Shown here: one piece after another, positions 22,517-35,654 of the stretch | Numbering within the stretch: the first letter of the stretch is position 1 | Layout: every line of letters begins with the position of its first letter | Source: Liolophura sinensis | Lineage: Eukaryota > Mollusca > Polyplacophora > Chitonida > Chitonidae | Assembly: GCF_032854445.1 (NCBI RefSeq) | Contig: NC_088297.1 | Location: 23,385,127 to 23,449,126 of the forward strand | Length of the DNA stretch: 64,000 nt | Direction of reading: 5' to 3' | Notes under the pieces: generated by a model | Told to the model about the DNA's origin: nothing | The model's input: only the letters and a program-made list of their open reading frames with translations | Database searches by the model: none | Made by a program: the position numbers and the translations under genes

Positions 22517-24690
22517 GATAGTTGTTTCCTTGGTAACCTCCTCCGTCCTTGGTAACCCGTTCTTCCTTGGTAACCCATACTTCATCTCAATACACACTAC
22601 TCCACAGACTTGTTTTTATTTAGGGGTGTTTGCATAATACTGAAGTTGAAGCTTGTTTGACTTTTGCTGTTGAATTGGCTGTCTGTTTTTGTTTTTTCTG
22701 TCAGATGTAAGCTACTTTTGTCGCAACATTTTTACACCTGACATTTGCTGCTGATCAACCTTCCCATGACTGCTGAGAAAACTTTCCTGTTTGGACACTC
22801 TCACCCATTCCCCCCCCCCCCCCCCCCCTCCAACCAAAGTGTGCTACCCATGTGACTTTCTCGTTGCCATTGGTTACCAAGGAAGAACATATCATGCCAT
22901 TGATCTTTCAGTTGCCACTTCTCAGGCGACCATAATGCTGTGTCGTTTATCAATGCAAAAGAATCTGTGATGTGCTAATCATTTTTTATTGTATGATTGT
23001 AAACAATATTTGTAAATTCGTTGACACATGTATTTTTTATAAGAAAATGGGCATGTCCTGAACTTAAATGTTATGCAAATCGGGGATGACACATGAGCAA
23101 AAAACAGGAAGTCAGCACCTGGACAACTATGTATTTTGACAGGTGTTATTAAATCTCTTACCCGCATTATAAATACCATAGAAATGGGTATTGAAGGCAT
23201 TTTGCTATCACACTATGTACTGTGTTGGTATTGAACTGCAGTGAAAAATTTTGTTCCAGATGTCTGTGATTTTTGTAAAAGGATAGATGTAAAGTATAGT
23301 GTAGTGCACAATGAGTGTGTCATGAAGAATGCATAGAAATATATTGCATAATTGTTTTTAAATATATATTTAAGAGAGGAAATTGTTTTAAATCCAAACC
23401 ACAATAATCATGATAATGCTTGAAAAAACCCAGGGTATTTTTGACTTTGTCAGCTATTTTGATAACCTCTTTGATACTTAACCTTACTGGCTGCTGAGTT
23501 GGATACATTTTCGTTCTTTGTTTTCTACATGTGTAAAGTCAACACATTCTATAATTATATGCATGTTTTTGATATAATGAATTTTATATGTAGCCTAAAA
23601 GAAAAACTAAGAAAAACATAAGACAGGGGTAACAAAAACTGTCTTTATCAAAATGTTTGCCGATCATTGTGTTAGTCTGTAAAAAGCTTGTTGTAGTACA
23701 TTAGTTTACATTTGTATCAATAGTGTACGCTGCTTTCTATTTTGATAAAGTCACGCCAGTAACCCGTGTTCTGTTTTCCCCTCCGTTCCTTCGTCATATC
23801 ACGACTAACAGCCTTCATTGTTCAGGGTCTGCAACACTGTTCACGTTTCTCCTGAGAGGAATAAGCGGAGACGTGAATCATTTGTTTTACTCTGGCATGC
23901 CCATATTCATGAAAAGTGTACAAAACATTTTTCAGTGTCAGTCCTGAGGACTCTTTTAGGTGATTTCATTTACAGAGAAAGAACTTCATTGAAAGTTTCA
24001 TGCTAGCCTGTTTATAGCTCAACACTCACCCATTTACTGCACCCATTACTGTTATATTCAGAACTGACGTTTGTTGAGCAATGCTAGAAATAATAGTTAA
24101 AAATAAATTGATTGTGCTTTTTGTACTGCACTCTGGAAATCATGTGTCCAGTTTTAGATGTTAAAACTGTTCTGTTAAGCACTGAATTGCCATGTAGTCT
24201 AGCTCTGTAATTTTGGTTTTGTCATGTAAGTTGTTAAAGTACACGTTCATAACAGAACTGTATTATCAAAATCTAATTTCAACCCTTTACAAAGACGCTA
24301 CTGTAGGGTTTAACTATACAGCTTCCCCTGTGTATTTTTATGTTTGTATATGAGCTCATATATAGTTTTGATACATGTACTTTTTTTTCATCTCTATTAA
24401 GTCTATATTTAACTTTATTCTTACTATTTGCTCAATTCATGTTCTTTACTAGTCTGTTGTAGCGTTGTCTGTATGCGATCCGGTGTAGCCGTTCATTTTG
24501 TCTGCCATTCTTAGTTTTTGTAGTCAGGCTATTTATTTGTACACACATGGTATTTATCTCTGTCATAAATTTGCACTGTCTTATTATGTTAATGTTCTGT
24601 ATTCTGAAATTGGCCTCATGTTGGCCACAATGACATATATGATGAGATTTATGACCCGAAATAAACTGTGGGAAAATCTCAATGACATGT
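22517..24690 (+). other. Probable 3' UTR of the PAF-AH gene
   Basis: No competing gene is seen here. AATAAA hexamers lie at 24102-24107 and 24660-24665; either could end the transcript. A C homopolymer run sits near 22810-22828. A 58-bp minisatellite starts directly after the second hexamer. The UTR extent is inferred. Confidence 0.4.
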
Positions 24691-25200
24691 ATGTCAACGA
24701 ATACCCAAAATTGTTGACTGTAGAAGTATGAGAGTCTCAGTGACACTCAAGTCAACGAATACCCAAAACCGTTGACTGTAGAAGTATGAGAGTCTCAGTG
24801 ACACTCAAGTCAACGAATACCCAAAGTCGTTGACTGTAGAAGTATGAGAGTCGCAGTGACACTCAAGTCAACGAATACCCAAAACCGTTGACTGTAGAAG
24901 TATGAGAGTCTCAGTGACACTCAAGTCAACGAATACCCAAAGTCGTTGACTGTAGAAGTATGAGAGTCTCAGTGACACTCAAGTCATTGAATACCCAAAG
25001 TCGTTGACTGTAAAAGTATGAGAGTCTCAGTGACACTTCAATCAACGAATACCCAAAATTGTTGACTGTAGAAGTATGAGAGTCTCAGTGACACTTAAGT
25101 CATTGAATACCCAAAGTCGTTGACTGATAAAGTGTGAAACTCTCATTGACCCTGTTGGGGGTACATAGACCCAAAGTTGTTGACTTTATAAAGTCTGAAA
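24690..25200. repeat. 58-bp minisatellite, about 9 units, hairpin-forming
   Basis: Core gagagtctcagtgacactca. Most units hold agtcaacg and cgttgact, perfect 8-nt inverted arms 12 nt apart. Units decay toward the right end. It begins right after an AATAAA. Confidence 0.92.
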
Positions 25201-26664
25201 TTCTCAATGAAATTAACACAAAGAGTCATTTACCTTCAAAGAGTAATACTCTCACACCTGCTGAAGCCTGTGATGACCATCAGAAATCAATAAGCAATAT
25301 AACATATTGCGACAGATCAGTTTTCTGTTTGGAACCTCCACATACATATGGGCCTATTAGACTATAAGACAGGTATATTTGTGTGGTGTCCCAAAGTGTG
25401 TTCTCTGTAGGCAGATATGCCTTGGGCACCATTCATACTAGACCTGCCATAAGTCTTCAACCTTTCGGCATGTGTGAAAGGTGTTTATTTTGTGTAGACT
25501 GATAAAATTACACTTTTTGTGAGGCCCTGAAATTGATCTATTCAACTAATGTATTTATTCGTCTTTAAAATGAATTAAAAATTACGCATAAATTGCACAG
25601 AAAATTGCACTTTAATATGCGAAGAGATTGAGGAATTAGGGTAGGGCCTACATATGGTTAGTGTCCCTCTTCTGTTGTGCATCTGTTTATTGGAACTGCT
25701 CAGCAAAATCTCACCTTCCTTTCTGTCTCCAAGGTGTAGAAATCCTCTACGTGTAACAGCTTATTGTACAGGTAAATGTAGCTGTACCTCTCCGTCTGAA
25801 ATCTGGACTTTGAGGTCATCTTATATGAAGTTTATGTTTCTGTTTTATAATACTGTGTCTTTTTTTCATAGAGATATGTCTGATATGTTCATGTTTTTCA
25901 ATGAAATGTAGATCTGCATTGTGTTATAGAAGACCATATACCTGATATATACCTGAGCCAACCTGATATACAGGTTTTATTTCTTCAGGTATTTATTTAT
26001 GAAGCTCAAAATGTAATCTTGTTATTGGCTGAGTAATTTATGCAAATGTAATATCACATTCATGTAACGATGTCTGTTGTCCTTACCTCACTTTTCAAGC
26101 TCTTTGTGCATGCAGGCATCATGACACTGATGCGTACAAGGTAATGTTTTTTGATTGAAAAAGGAAAGAAAATATCAGTACACTGAAGAACAGCATTGCA
26201 TGATGTTCTCTTCTGTGACTTTTTGGAGTTTGGTACTACTCCATCTTTCTGACCTCATTCGTACATGTTGTACTTTCCCACTGTATTTTTCTCACCTCAT
26301 TTTTATGATGCCTGAAATTAAATGAACAACTATGGTAACAATTAGTAGCTAATGAAAATTAAAAGCTGTTGATATGAATATAAAACTATGCACCAATAAT
26401 GGTAAACGTGAATTTATTCTGGTATTTTATCATTTTTTAAATAATCTAGGAATGTCATCTCCATTGCCCATTCCTCAGAAAAACTGTGTAGTCTGTAGCT
26501 ATCTTTCTTCTTAAATAGGAACTTACCTAAACTGCACAGTGTGGAGTGTACTATCTTAAATAGGAACTTACATGTAGACTCTTTGATACATTATCAAAAA
26601 TAATGCATTTGAAGAAGATAAATAAACAGTCTGGTGCACCTGATACTTAAAACATTATATGCAA

Positions 26665-26808
26665 CACATCATACGTAGCACAGTACATGTAGCTCATCAT
26701 ACGTAGCACAGTACATGTAGCTCATCATACGTAGCACAGTATATGTAGCACATCATACGTAGCACAGTATATGTAGCACATCATACGTAGCACATTACAT
26801 GTAAACTG
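26665..26808. repeat. 28-bp repeat, 5 units
   Basis: Core catcatacgtagcacagtac then atgtagct or atgtagca. Confidence 0.9.
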
Positions 26809-28319
26809 TTTGGAACTGTTACTTTTTTCCCTTGATGCTTTATGAGGATCAGTACCTGTCTTCATTAAGCTTTTTTGTACAAAATTTTAATCAACTGCCA
26901 TGTCTTAAAAATATGTTGCTATGGTAATTAAGTTTCCATTTAACAAACATCTTGCATCTACATGCAGTTTGATAAATCTTCAAATTTTGACAGTGTAAAC
27001 ACATAGATGAATAATTAATGATTTTGTCATACAAGACAAGGTATCTTTAAATTAGGGGCAGTTTTGACAGTGGTCAGACCCTGAAAACATACATGTAGTG
27101 TATATGTATTGTGTGTGTAGGTTTAGCCAGGTTTCTTTGCAAAGAGTTTCTCGTGAAGGGTATTATTATATGTGGCATCTTCTGATGTACATGTATGAAT
27201 TATTTTCAGTGTGAAGAAAGAAGTGCATTTTGCCCACGTCCAAAATCTTAATTTTTGTTGTGAAACAAAAAAAAAAGTCACATCTGACAGTTGATAAAAA
27301 TTATTTCCTTGGTGTTGAGTGAAAAGTTGAGTAAAACATTAAAATGCAATCAGTTGATTAATATCAATGTCTTGTTTAGACAGCAAATTAAGTTATCCTG
27401 GTAGAATACCCATACCTTTAATTTTAAAAATGTGTAAACATTTTTTTTACAATCCCCAGGCATTTCCATGACCTGTTTTTTTTTTTTAAAAATAGTGGTG
27501 AAATGTTGTTGCTTGTTAAAAAAATCTTCAATAATACTTCCTGCTTTCTTGTTGTATATTTTTAATTTATTTGCTGTTTTTTTGTTGTTCAGCTTCAATT
27601 TTTCTACACAGGGGTGAAATTAAATTGTCACTTTGAAGTTATATCTTAAATGGATAAGATAATATATGTTAGATTCACCTAGTTGCAATGATATATTATA
27701 GTGTGTTTGATTGCATGATCATGCTTGGCGATTTGGAATCTCTTCAAGGTTACTTGATTAACACGAATGGGGAACCATTCCTGTGTAAAGTGACTCGGGC
27801 CAAATCTGTATAGTCTTTTGTCCATCCCTGCCTTTGTGAGGAGGATTTGTGAGCACACTTGTAATGCACAGTAGTAATCATTATCAATGAATTAGTAGAA
27901 AACAAGGATCAGTCCAGCTTGAACCTGAATCGCCATAACATGGGAAAAGGTATATGGCACTGCCCGAATGGACACTCAAAATGAGATTTGGTCACGTATA
28001 ATTTCCACAAATGTCCACACAGTATTTCATCCAACAGTATAAGCACCGGTTGGCTACTATGCATAAAACTCTGCCAATATGGTATTCAATTCTTAAGGCC
28101 AAGTTCCATTAGAAGCAAAAGCCACAACATTACTTGTTACATGTGTGTAATTTTCACAAGACCTGAAACACAGGACTTCCTTGATACTGGTAGGCCCCTA
28201 TGTGGCTTCTGTGGAAATGACGTTGATGTTGTGGTTATTGCATTTAGTGGAATTGGCCTTATTTGATCACATGACAGTGTGGTTGCAACCTTGACCTTTA
28301 TGAGTCCGTTATATGTTAT

Positions 28320-28830
28320 GTAATCTGTCATATGATCCCATGTGTGATACAGTGGTTTAATATGTGATAAAATGTCTCTGATTATGTGTTACCTATTTGT
28401 GAACACGTAATGAAATGCTCTCTGACGTATGTGGGTTACATACTTATGAACACATGGGATGTGATGCTCCTGGGCATACGTGCGTTACACATATATTTGT
28501 GTGATCAAATGGACATGACCATGTGTGTTACAAGATTTTATGAACACATGGGTGCTGACATGTGATACACCTCTTATTGACATGCGTTATACAGTGATCG
28601 AAGGTGATCATGTGTGTTGTGTGTTTGTGAACACTTGTCACACAGCAATTGTGAACATTTGGGACAGTGTGATATTAGTGTTGCATGTTTGCGAACACTT
28701 GCATGGCGTACATGCAGTGGAACATGGACATGTATCATACAGTCCTTCATGATCACATGTGATACATGCTGTGTAGATGTGTGATAACATTGTTAATTGG
28801 TTTATCATGCATGTTATGTGGAGATACGTG
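28320..28830. repeat. Old, diverged tandem array
   Basis: Recurring pieces such as gaacacatgg, atgtgtgttac and gaacacttg at irregular 45-60 bp steps. It reads as a decayed minisatellite. Confidence 0.5.
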
Positions 28831-29161
28831 TATCAAACAGTGGTAACAAAAAAAAGTGGGCTGGGTGGTTGTCATCAAAGGAATGTCAGGCACCAAATGT
28901 TGAGAAATGATTTACCGAGGTATCAGACCTGCTTTGGTCATCTGGAACTTTGTATGTCTGAATTCTCTCTCACAGTTGTTGCATATATGTCAGACGTTTG
29001 ACAGATAGTGGTTAATATGTTTGTCACAATAAGATTGCGTTATCTGATCTTACCACAATGAGTTGGCTGAAGTGTGCACAGGACTTCAATAAAGGTTTAG
29101 ACTTTATGCAAAAGAAATCCCATCTTGTTTTTGTCTGTAATGATATTCCATACTCAAGTTT

Positions 29162-29315
29162 TGATTTATTTATTGATTTGATTGGTGTTTTACGCAGTAC
29201 TCAAGAATATTTCACTTATACTATGGTGGCCAGCATTGTGGTGGGAGGAAACCAGGCAGAGCTGGGGGGAAACCAACGACCATCCACAGGTTGCTGGAAG
29301 ACCTTCTCACTTACC
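29162..29315 (-). mobile_element. SINE fragment, tRNA-like head missing
   Basis: tttattgatttgattggtgt, then ggccagcattgtggtgggag and aggttgctggaagaccttct. It lies about 120 bp before the 44-bp array; another copy lies just after that array. Confidence 0.78.
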
Positions 29316-29437
29316 TCAAGTTTTGAACACTGTTTTCTAACAGTAAATATGTGGATAGTTTACCTGAAACACCAAACAAGCGAACTCTTTAAGTATGGCG
29401 TTAAACAACAATACAATGAATCGTTGATAATCGCAAG

Positions 29438-31528
29438 TCAGGACAAAGGCTTTCTTTGGTACCTGGCAGGTGATACGGGAGTCAGGACAAAGGCTTTCTT
29501 TGCTCGCTGGCAGGTGATACAGGAGTCAGGATAAAGGCTTTCTTTGGTCGCTGGCAGGTGATATGCAGGTCAGAACAAAGGCTTTCTTTGGTCGCTGACA
29601 GGTGATATGCCAGTCAGGACAAAGGCTTTCTTTGGTCGCTGACAGGTGATATGCCAGTCAGGACAAAGGCTTTATTTGGTCGCTGGCAGGTGATACACGA
29701 GTCAGGACAAAGGCTTTATTTGGTCACTGGCAGGTGATATGCCAGTCAGGACAAAGGCTTTCTTTGGTCGCTGACAGGTGATATGCAAGTCAGGACAAAG
29801 GCTTTATTTGGTCGCTGGCAAGTGATACGCAAGTCAGGACAAAGGCTTTATTTGGTCGCTGACAGGTGATACATGCGCCAGGACAAAGGCTTTCTTTGGT
29901 CGCTGACAGGTGATACGTGAGTCAGGACAAAGGCTTTCTTTGGTCGCTGACAGGTGATACGTGAGTCAGGACAAAGGCTTTATTTGGTCGCTGACAGGTG
30001 ATACACGAGTCAGGACAAAGGCTTTATTTGGTCACTGACAGGTGATATGCAAGTCAGGACAAAGGCTTTATTTGGTCGCTAACAGGTGATATGCGAGTCA
30101 GGACAAAGGCTTTATTTGGTCGCTGACAGGTGATACGTGAGTCAGGACAAAGGCTTTATTTGGTCGCTGACAGGTGATACGTGAGTCAGGACAAAGGCTT
30201 TATTTGGTCGCTGGCAAGTGATATGTGAGTCAGGACAAAGGCTTTCTTTGGTCGCTGGCAGGTGATATGTGAGTCAGGACAAAGGCTTTATTTGGTCGCT
30301 GACAGGTGATACGTGCGTCACGACAAAGGCTTTATTTGGTGGCTGGCAAGTGATATGTGAGTCAGGACAAAGGCTTTATTTGGTCGCTGACAGGTGATAC
30401 GTGAGTCAGGACAAAGGCTTTATTTGGTCGCTGACAGGTGATACGTGAGTCAGGACAAAGGCTTTATTTGGTCGCTGGCAAGTGATATGTGAGTCAGGAC
30501 AAAGGCTTTATTTGATCGCTGGCAGGTGATATGCAAGTCAGGACAAAGGCTTTATTTGGTCGCTGACAGGTGATATGCGAGTCAGGACAAAGGCTTTCTT
30601 TGGTCCCTGGCAGGTGATATGCCAGTCAGGACAAAGGCTTTATTTGGTCGCTGGCAAGTGATACGCGAGTCAGGATAAAGGCTTTCTTTGGTTGCTGGCA
30701 GGTGATACGCAAGTCAGGACAAAGGCTTTCTTTGGTCGCTGAGAGGTGATACACAAGTCAGGATAAAGGCTTTCTTTGGTCGCTGGCAGGTGATACGCAA
30801 GTCAGGACAAAGGCTTTCTCTGGTCGCTGAGAGGTGATACACAAGTCAGGACAAAGGCTTTATTTGGTCGCTGGCAGGTGATACACGAGTCAGGACAAAG
30901 GCTTTATTTGGTCACTGACAGGTGATATGCAAGTCAGGACAAAGGCTTTATTTGGTCGCTAACAGGTGATATGCGAGTCAGGACAAAGGCTTTATTTGGT
31001 CGCTGACAGGTGATACGTGAGTCAGGACAAAGGCTTTATTTGGTCGCTGACAGGTGATACGTGAGTCAGGACAAAGGCTTTATTTGGTCGCTGGCAAGTG
31101 ATATGTGAGTCAGGACAAAGGCTTTCTTTGGTCGCTGGCAGGTGATATGTGAGTCAGGACAAAGGCTTTATTTGGTCGCTGACAGGTGATATGCCAGTCA
31201 GGACAAAGGCTTTTTTTGGTCACTGGCAGGTGATACGCACTGGAAGGTGATACGCGAGTCAAGATAAAGGCTTCATTTGGTCACTGACAGGTGATACACG
31301 AGTCAGGACAAAGGCTTTCTTTGGTCGCGGGCAGGTGATATGCAAGTCAGGACAAAGGCTTTATTTGGTCGCTGACAGGTGATATGTGAGTCAGGACAGA
31401 GGCTTTCTTTGGTCGCTGGCAGGTGATATGCCAGTCAGGACAAAGGTTTTCTTTGGTTGCAGGCAAGTGATATGCGAGTCAGGACAAAGGCTTTATTTGG
31501 TTGCTGGCGGGTGATACGCGAGTCAGGA
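29438..31528. repeat. 44-bp minisatellite, about 47 units
   Basis: Core gtcaggacaaaggctttatt then tggtcgctgacaggtgatac. The block 30001 to about 30313 is repeated almost exactly at 30881 to about 31193, 880 bp (20 units) away. Flanked on both sides by minus-strand SINEs. Confidence 0.96.
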
Positions 31529-31567
31529 AAAAAGACTTTTTTTTGGGTCATTTGTGTTGATCGTTCA

Positions 31568-31835
31568 AAATGTATTTATTTGATTGGTGTTTTACACCGC
31601 ACTCAAGAATATTCCACTTATACAGTGGCGGCCAGCATTATGGTGGGAGGGAACTGGGCAGTGCTTGGGGTGGGAGGAACCCACGACTATCTGCTGGTTG
31701 TTGGCAGACCCTCGCAGACACGGCCGGAAAGAAAATCAGCATGAACTGGACTTGAACTGACAGCAACAACATTGATGAGAGGCTCCTGGTTTATTGCACC
31801 ACCCTGACACGCTAACCACCTTGGCCACTGTTAGG
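31568..31835 (-). mobile_element. tRNA-derived SINE, near full length
   Basis: Same family as 12034-12304: on + it starts with the tail side (tttatttgattggtgtttta), then tggcggccagcattatggtg, and ends with the tRNA-like head (cgctaaccaccttggccac). It directly follows the 44-bp array. Confidence 0.87.
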
Positions 31836-32387
31836 AATTGGTTATTCAATTCCAAACTTGGAATGTCCACCATCTTTGGCAGATGGTAAACAACTGGTGT
31901 ACAAATGTCTGTTAGAATGCCTTGTTTTTGAAGCTGTGAATACAGCACAAACAGTAGTACCTTGTAAAATATAAAACCGAAATATTCACTGTATATGGGG
32001 AATACTGGTATTTATTTCAACAAATATACTTTATCCAAAAAAACGAAAAATTTCACAATTCTCAAATTCCCTTCTCAACAATTACAGTACATGAACTCTG
32101 CAATGATGGAGCTGTACAGAACTGAACAAAAATAAGTCATAACAGTCTCAATGTACTAAAAAAGATGAAATTCTACTGTGTAATTAAATACGATATAATA
32201 TGTGTGTCCATGTAAATTATTCATTGTATCTGCATCAGCCATCTGTGCCCAATATAATCATCTCCACCTAATATGTTCCACACATACACTTCATCAATTT
32301 TAACACTGAATAAAAGACGAAAAATTTAAATCAATATTTCTTTCACAACATCCAGGGGATACACAAAAACTGTGTCTCTGTGAAATA

Positions 32388-32445
32388 GGCCTGATGACAT
32401 ACCTGGTAGTCCTGATGACATACCTGACAGTCCTGATGACAAAGC
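32388..32445. repeat. 21-bp repeat, 3 units
   Basis: Unit cctgatgacatacctggtag with small changes. In the probable 3' UTR of the small gene. Confidence 0.8.
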
Positions 32446-32665
32446 TGAACACCTAGATTACAGTGGACTATGATCTGTCTTCAGTACATACACCTACACT
32501 GAGGTGAGGATTGCACCTGCATTCTGTATATACACTGCATGTGCTGCAAACTCACTCCAGATTTCCAGACTACACCGAATGTCCATAGTGCATACAGGGC
32601 CAGTCCAAGGGATAAAAACAGTTCCAGATCTGAAGACTGTCCTGTATAAATGTGCATCTGGGCCG

Positions 32666-32783
32666 TCAGAATGTTGACGATTCTTTCTTCCTCTGTTTCT
32701 GCCGGATCCCTGTCTGTCTATAAAACGTGCGCTCCTCCAAGTACTCTTCCCGACATTCCTTAATAAAATCTTCATCTTTATAC
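32666..32783 (-). CDS. Small gene exon 2
   Basis: The acceptor is atccttacag. It completes an Arg codon, then encodes YKDEDFIKECREEYLEER and a basic tail, stopping at 32668-32666. Confidence 0.62.
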
Positions 32784-35200
32784 CTGTAAGGATAAGCCAG
32801 GTCACACGATTAGATGAAGGTATTGCCTTGGGGTGTATACTACCTAAACTTGGAGCAAAATACATGTACTTCACAAGGCGGTACTTTGCTGGAGATCTGG
32901 GTGTTACCCTTACCAGTTAGACAAGTAGTGTGCCAGAGATCTGGGTGTTACCCTTACCAGTAAGACAAGTAGTGTGTCAGATATCTGGGTCTTACCCTCA
33001 GCAATTAGAGAAGTAGTGTGCCAGAGATCTGGGTGTGACCCTTACCAGTAAGAAAAGTAGTGTGTCAGATATCTGGGTGTCACTCTTACCAGTTAGACAA
33101 GTAGTGTGCCAGAGATCTGGGTGTAACCCTTACCATTAGGACAAGTAGTGTGCCAGAGATCTGGGTGTTACCATTTAAACAAGTTGTATGCCAGAGATCT
33201 GGGTGTTACCCTTACCAGTTAGAAAAATAGCATGTCAGAGATCTGGATGTTACTCATACCTAAGACAAGTAGTGTGCCAGAGATCTGGGTGTGACCCTTA
33301 CCAGAGGCAAATAGTGTGCCAGAGATCTGGGGTTACTCTTACCATTTAGACAAGTAGTGTGCCAGATATCTCGGTGTTACTCTGACCATTTAGAAAAGTA
33401 GCATGCCAGAGACCTGGGTGTGACCCTTACCATAACACAAGTAGTGTGCCAGAGATCTGGGTGTGACCCTTACCAGTTAGACAAGTAGCGTGCCAGAGAT
33501 CTGAGTGTTACTCTTACCATTTAGACAACTAGTGTGGCAGAGATCAAGGTGTTGCTCTTATCAATTAGACAAGCAGTGTTTCAGACAGGTAAGTCTGGTA
33601 GGTGTTACTCCTACAAATTAGACAAGCATTCTGCCTGTGATTTGTGGCTAACCATTTTGACAATCACTATACTGGTGGTCCGCTTTTTCATTATTGTATG
33701 TACATGTACCAGAGGTTTCGGTGTTGCCCTTACCATTTAGACAAACATAGTTCCAGAGATTTGGCAAGAGATCGACACATAAAGGGCATGAGTAAACCTT
33801 TCTCCTTGGCACAGTCCCCAAACTCTGAAAAAAAGGAAGTAGAAACATCTGGGTGTTATCACTGCACATAACTTATTAATGCAATAAAAAATAAGATTAC
33901 CGGTAGTCTATGTGGATCCAGTGAAACAGCTAGTCCACAAAAGGTGAAAACGACACATATGGTTCACGATATTTGAAATCTAAAACTGCATTGGTCTCAT
34001 TAACTTTTAGAGTAATTAATCTGTCACTTGATCACTATTCGAATGCATGTGATTTTATGTTGCGCTCAGCAATGAGTTGGAAACATTGCTATAGGTTCTT
34101 CCTGCTGGTGATATAGGTTGGAATGCATTCTGCATCAATATTATACACTGATAAGTCAGGCACAATTTCACATGATTTCATCACTACAAATTTAAACATG
34201 AAATAATAATACAACTGAAAATGCACCTTTTTATTCTTGTTGGATCTGTATGTTTACTGAGGAGTTTGCTGTTTCTTAAGCCTTACATTTCAAGATAGTC
34301 TACATTTTCTACAAATCAGATGATTTTTAATTAAAAAAAAAAAAACAGATTTATTCTGTCTGCAAAATAACAATTAAAATTGCTGTGGCCTAAACCTACA
34401 TCCAAAATCTCACTCACCTTTGACCTCTGTGGCACATTTATATTTTCTTGCCTTTTCTTTCATTTTCTGTGGGATAAGAATTTCTCTTTCTACTTTCCTC
34501 AGGGATTTGTCATCTGGGTCGCCTATTGGTTAACAAAACTAATTTTAAAACAATGTCATAAAACGTTACATTCATGATTTATTTATTTATTTGATTAGTG
34601 TTTTATGTCATTATGACTCAAGAATATTGAGCACTGTCACATAAGTGAAAAATTTCTCAATATCAGTACGACATTAAATACAAGAAGCAATAAAATAAAT
34701 AAAATAAATAATTTAAATGAAGATGTAGGCTGCTGTGGTACATTACCCAGCAAGGTAAAGGTTTCCTGTGGTAAGCCTTTAGCTCACCACTAGCACACTT
34801 ATAGTCTGGTTGGTTGGGTGGGACTTACACCCCCACTTCTTCAACAGTTAAATACATGTACCGAACAAACTTCCCATAAAAAGACGTAACCAAACTAATG
34901 GAAGATGGGTTCCAACAATCGACCTTATGAACAGAAGCTAGTGTAACTGTTGCAGTGTACGTTACACTTTCATAAAGTAACTCACACCCGTAACGGAAAC
35001 TGGACCATCTCTGGTGTTTCAGCGCCAAAAAGTCCCATTAATTTAGCCGCTTCTCTTCTTTTTCCACATTAGGATCACCTTGACATGGGCGCAGAGCGAC
35101 TTTCAACACCATACTGAAAGAAATAATTACCTAATCCGTGAGGTCCGCCCCCTAAATTTGAAGGCAACACAGTGCTTTCACTTACTCCGGCAGCGGACAT
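32666..35200 (-). CDS. Unrecognised small two-exon gene, 79 aa
   Basis: Seen: on the minus strand an ATG at 35200 opens a 122-nt exon (to 35079, donor gtgatc), which joins in phase 2 to 32783-32666 (acceptor ccttacag). The product is 79 aa. The N-terminal half is Gly/Ser/Pro-rich (VLPSNLGGGPHGLGN), then comes SAPMSRYKDEDF, then a charged stretch likely to be helical (IKECREEYLEERTFYRQ) with a basic tail ending in TGA. The single join keeps frame, both borders are GT-AG, and the codon make-up looks coding; no retroelement or domain signature is visible. An AATAAA on the minus strand at 32016-32011 would suit a 3' UTR of about 650 nt. I do not recognise the family and assign no function. No signal peptide or membrane segment is seen. 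An alternative donor after GPHGLG at about 35131 would change the frame of exon 2 and reads less well. The 2.3-kb intron holds a 44-bp minisatellite. Confidence 0.6.
32890..33765. repeat. 44-bp minisatellite, about 18 units
   Basis: Core agagatctgggtgttaccct then taccagttagacaagtagtg. It decays to the right. On the minus strand, the sense of the small gene, each unit has ctggtaagggt, a good splice-donor match. Wholly within that gene's intron. Confidence 0.93.
34575..34712. mobile_element. Two SINE 3' ends in inverted orientation
   Basis: The left half reads as a minus-strand tail (tttatttatttgattagtgt, caagaatatt), the right half as a plus-strand tail (cacataagtgaaaaatttct ending in AAATAAATAAAATAAAT), so the two A-rich ends point outward. 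In the intron of the small gene. Confidence 0.55.
35079..35200 (-). CDS. Small gene exon 1
   Basis: It starts at the first ATG (35200-35198), preceded on the minus strand by aagttgtaacc. It encodes 40 residues and ends in phase 2 before gtgatcc. Confidence 0.58.
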
Positions 35201-35654
35201 GGTTACAACTTCACCAACCTTTAACAATCAAAAAGGACGTAACAGTCTGACCTACTTGGTAAGAAGTTCGTCTGACCTGTGCAAAGGTCTGGAATGCGGT
35301 ATTGTTTATTTTATACAGTGCATTGACGCTAAGGCAGAAGTTTCCAGGCTGGAGCCTGTGAGAGCAAATGTGGTACAAATGAGCAGGCAGAGAGAGGGAG
35401 ACAAATATCATAGTCACTGAAAACAACTTGTTGGAAACCAACGAAAACGAGGAAACTGTCTTTTTCTCTCCCCTGAACAGCTGGGGTAACCTATACCGGT
35501 AAGGCGTAGTATTTGCCAACTGGAAGTTGATGAGCTCTCCCTGTTGTAACGGTATGTGTAGTCTAGATGTATCTATGCTTAATGTAAACCTGTCAGACAC
35601 GTCAAAGTGCGGGCTAGTACTGCATACCTTCCTGTACGTCCATATTACCAGCAA

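Larger units (their letters stand above)
25201..29160. other. Intergenic, no gene seen
   Basis: Mostly A/T-rich unique sequence; holds the 28-bp repeat and an old diverged array. No exon supported on either strand. Confidence 0.5.
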
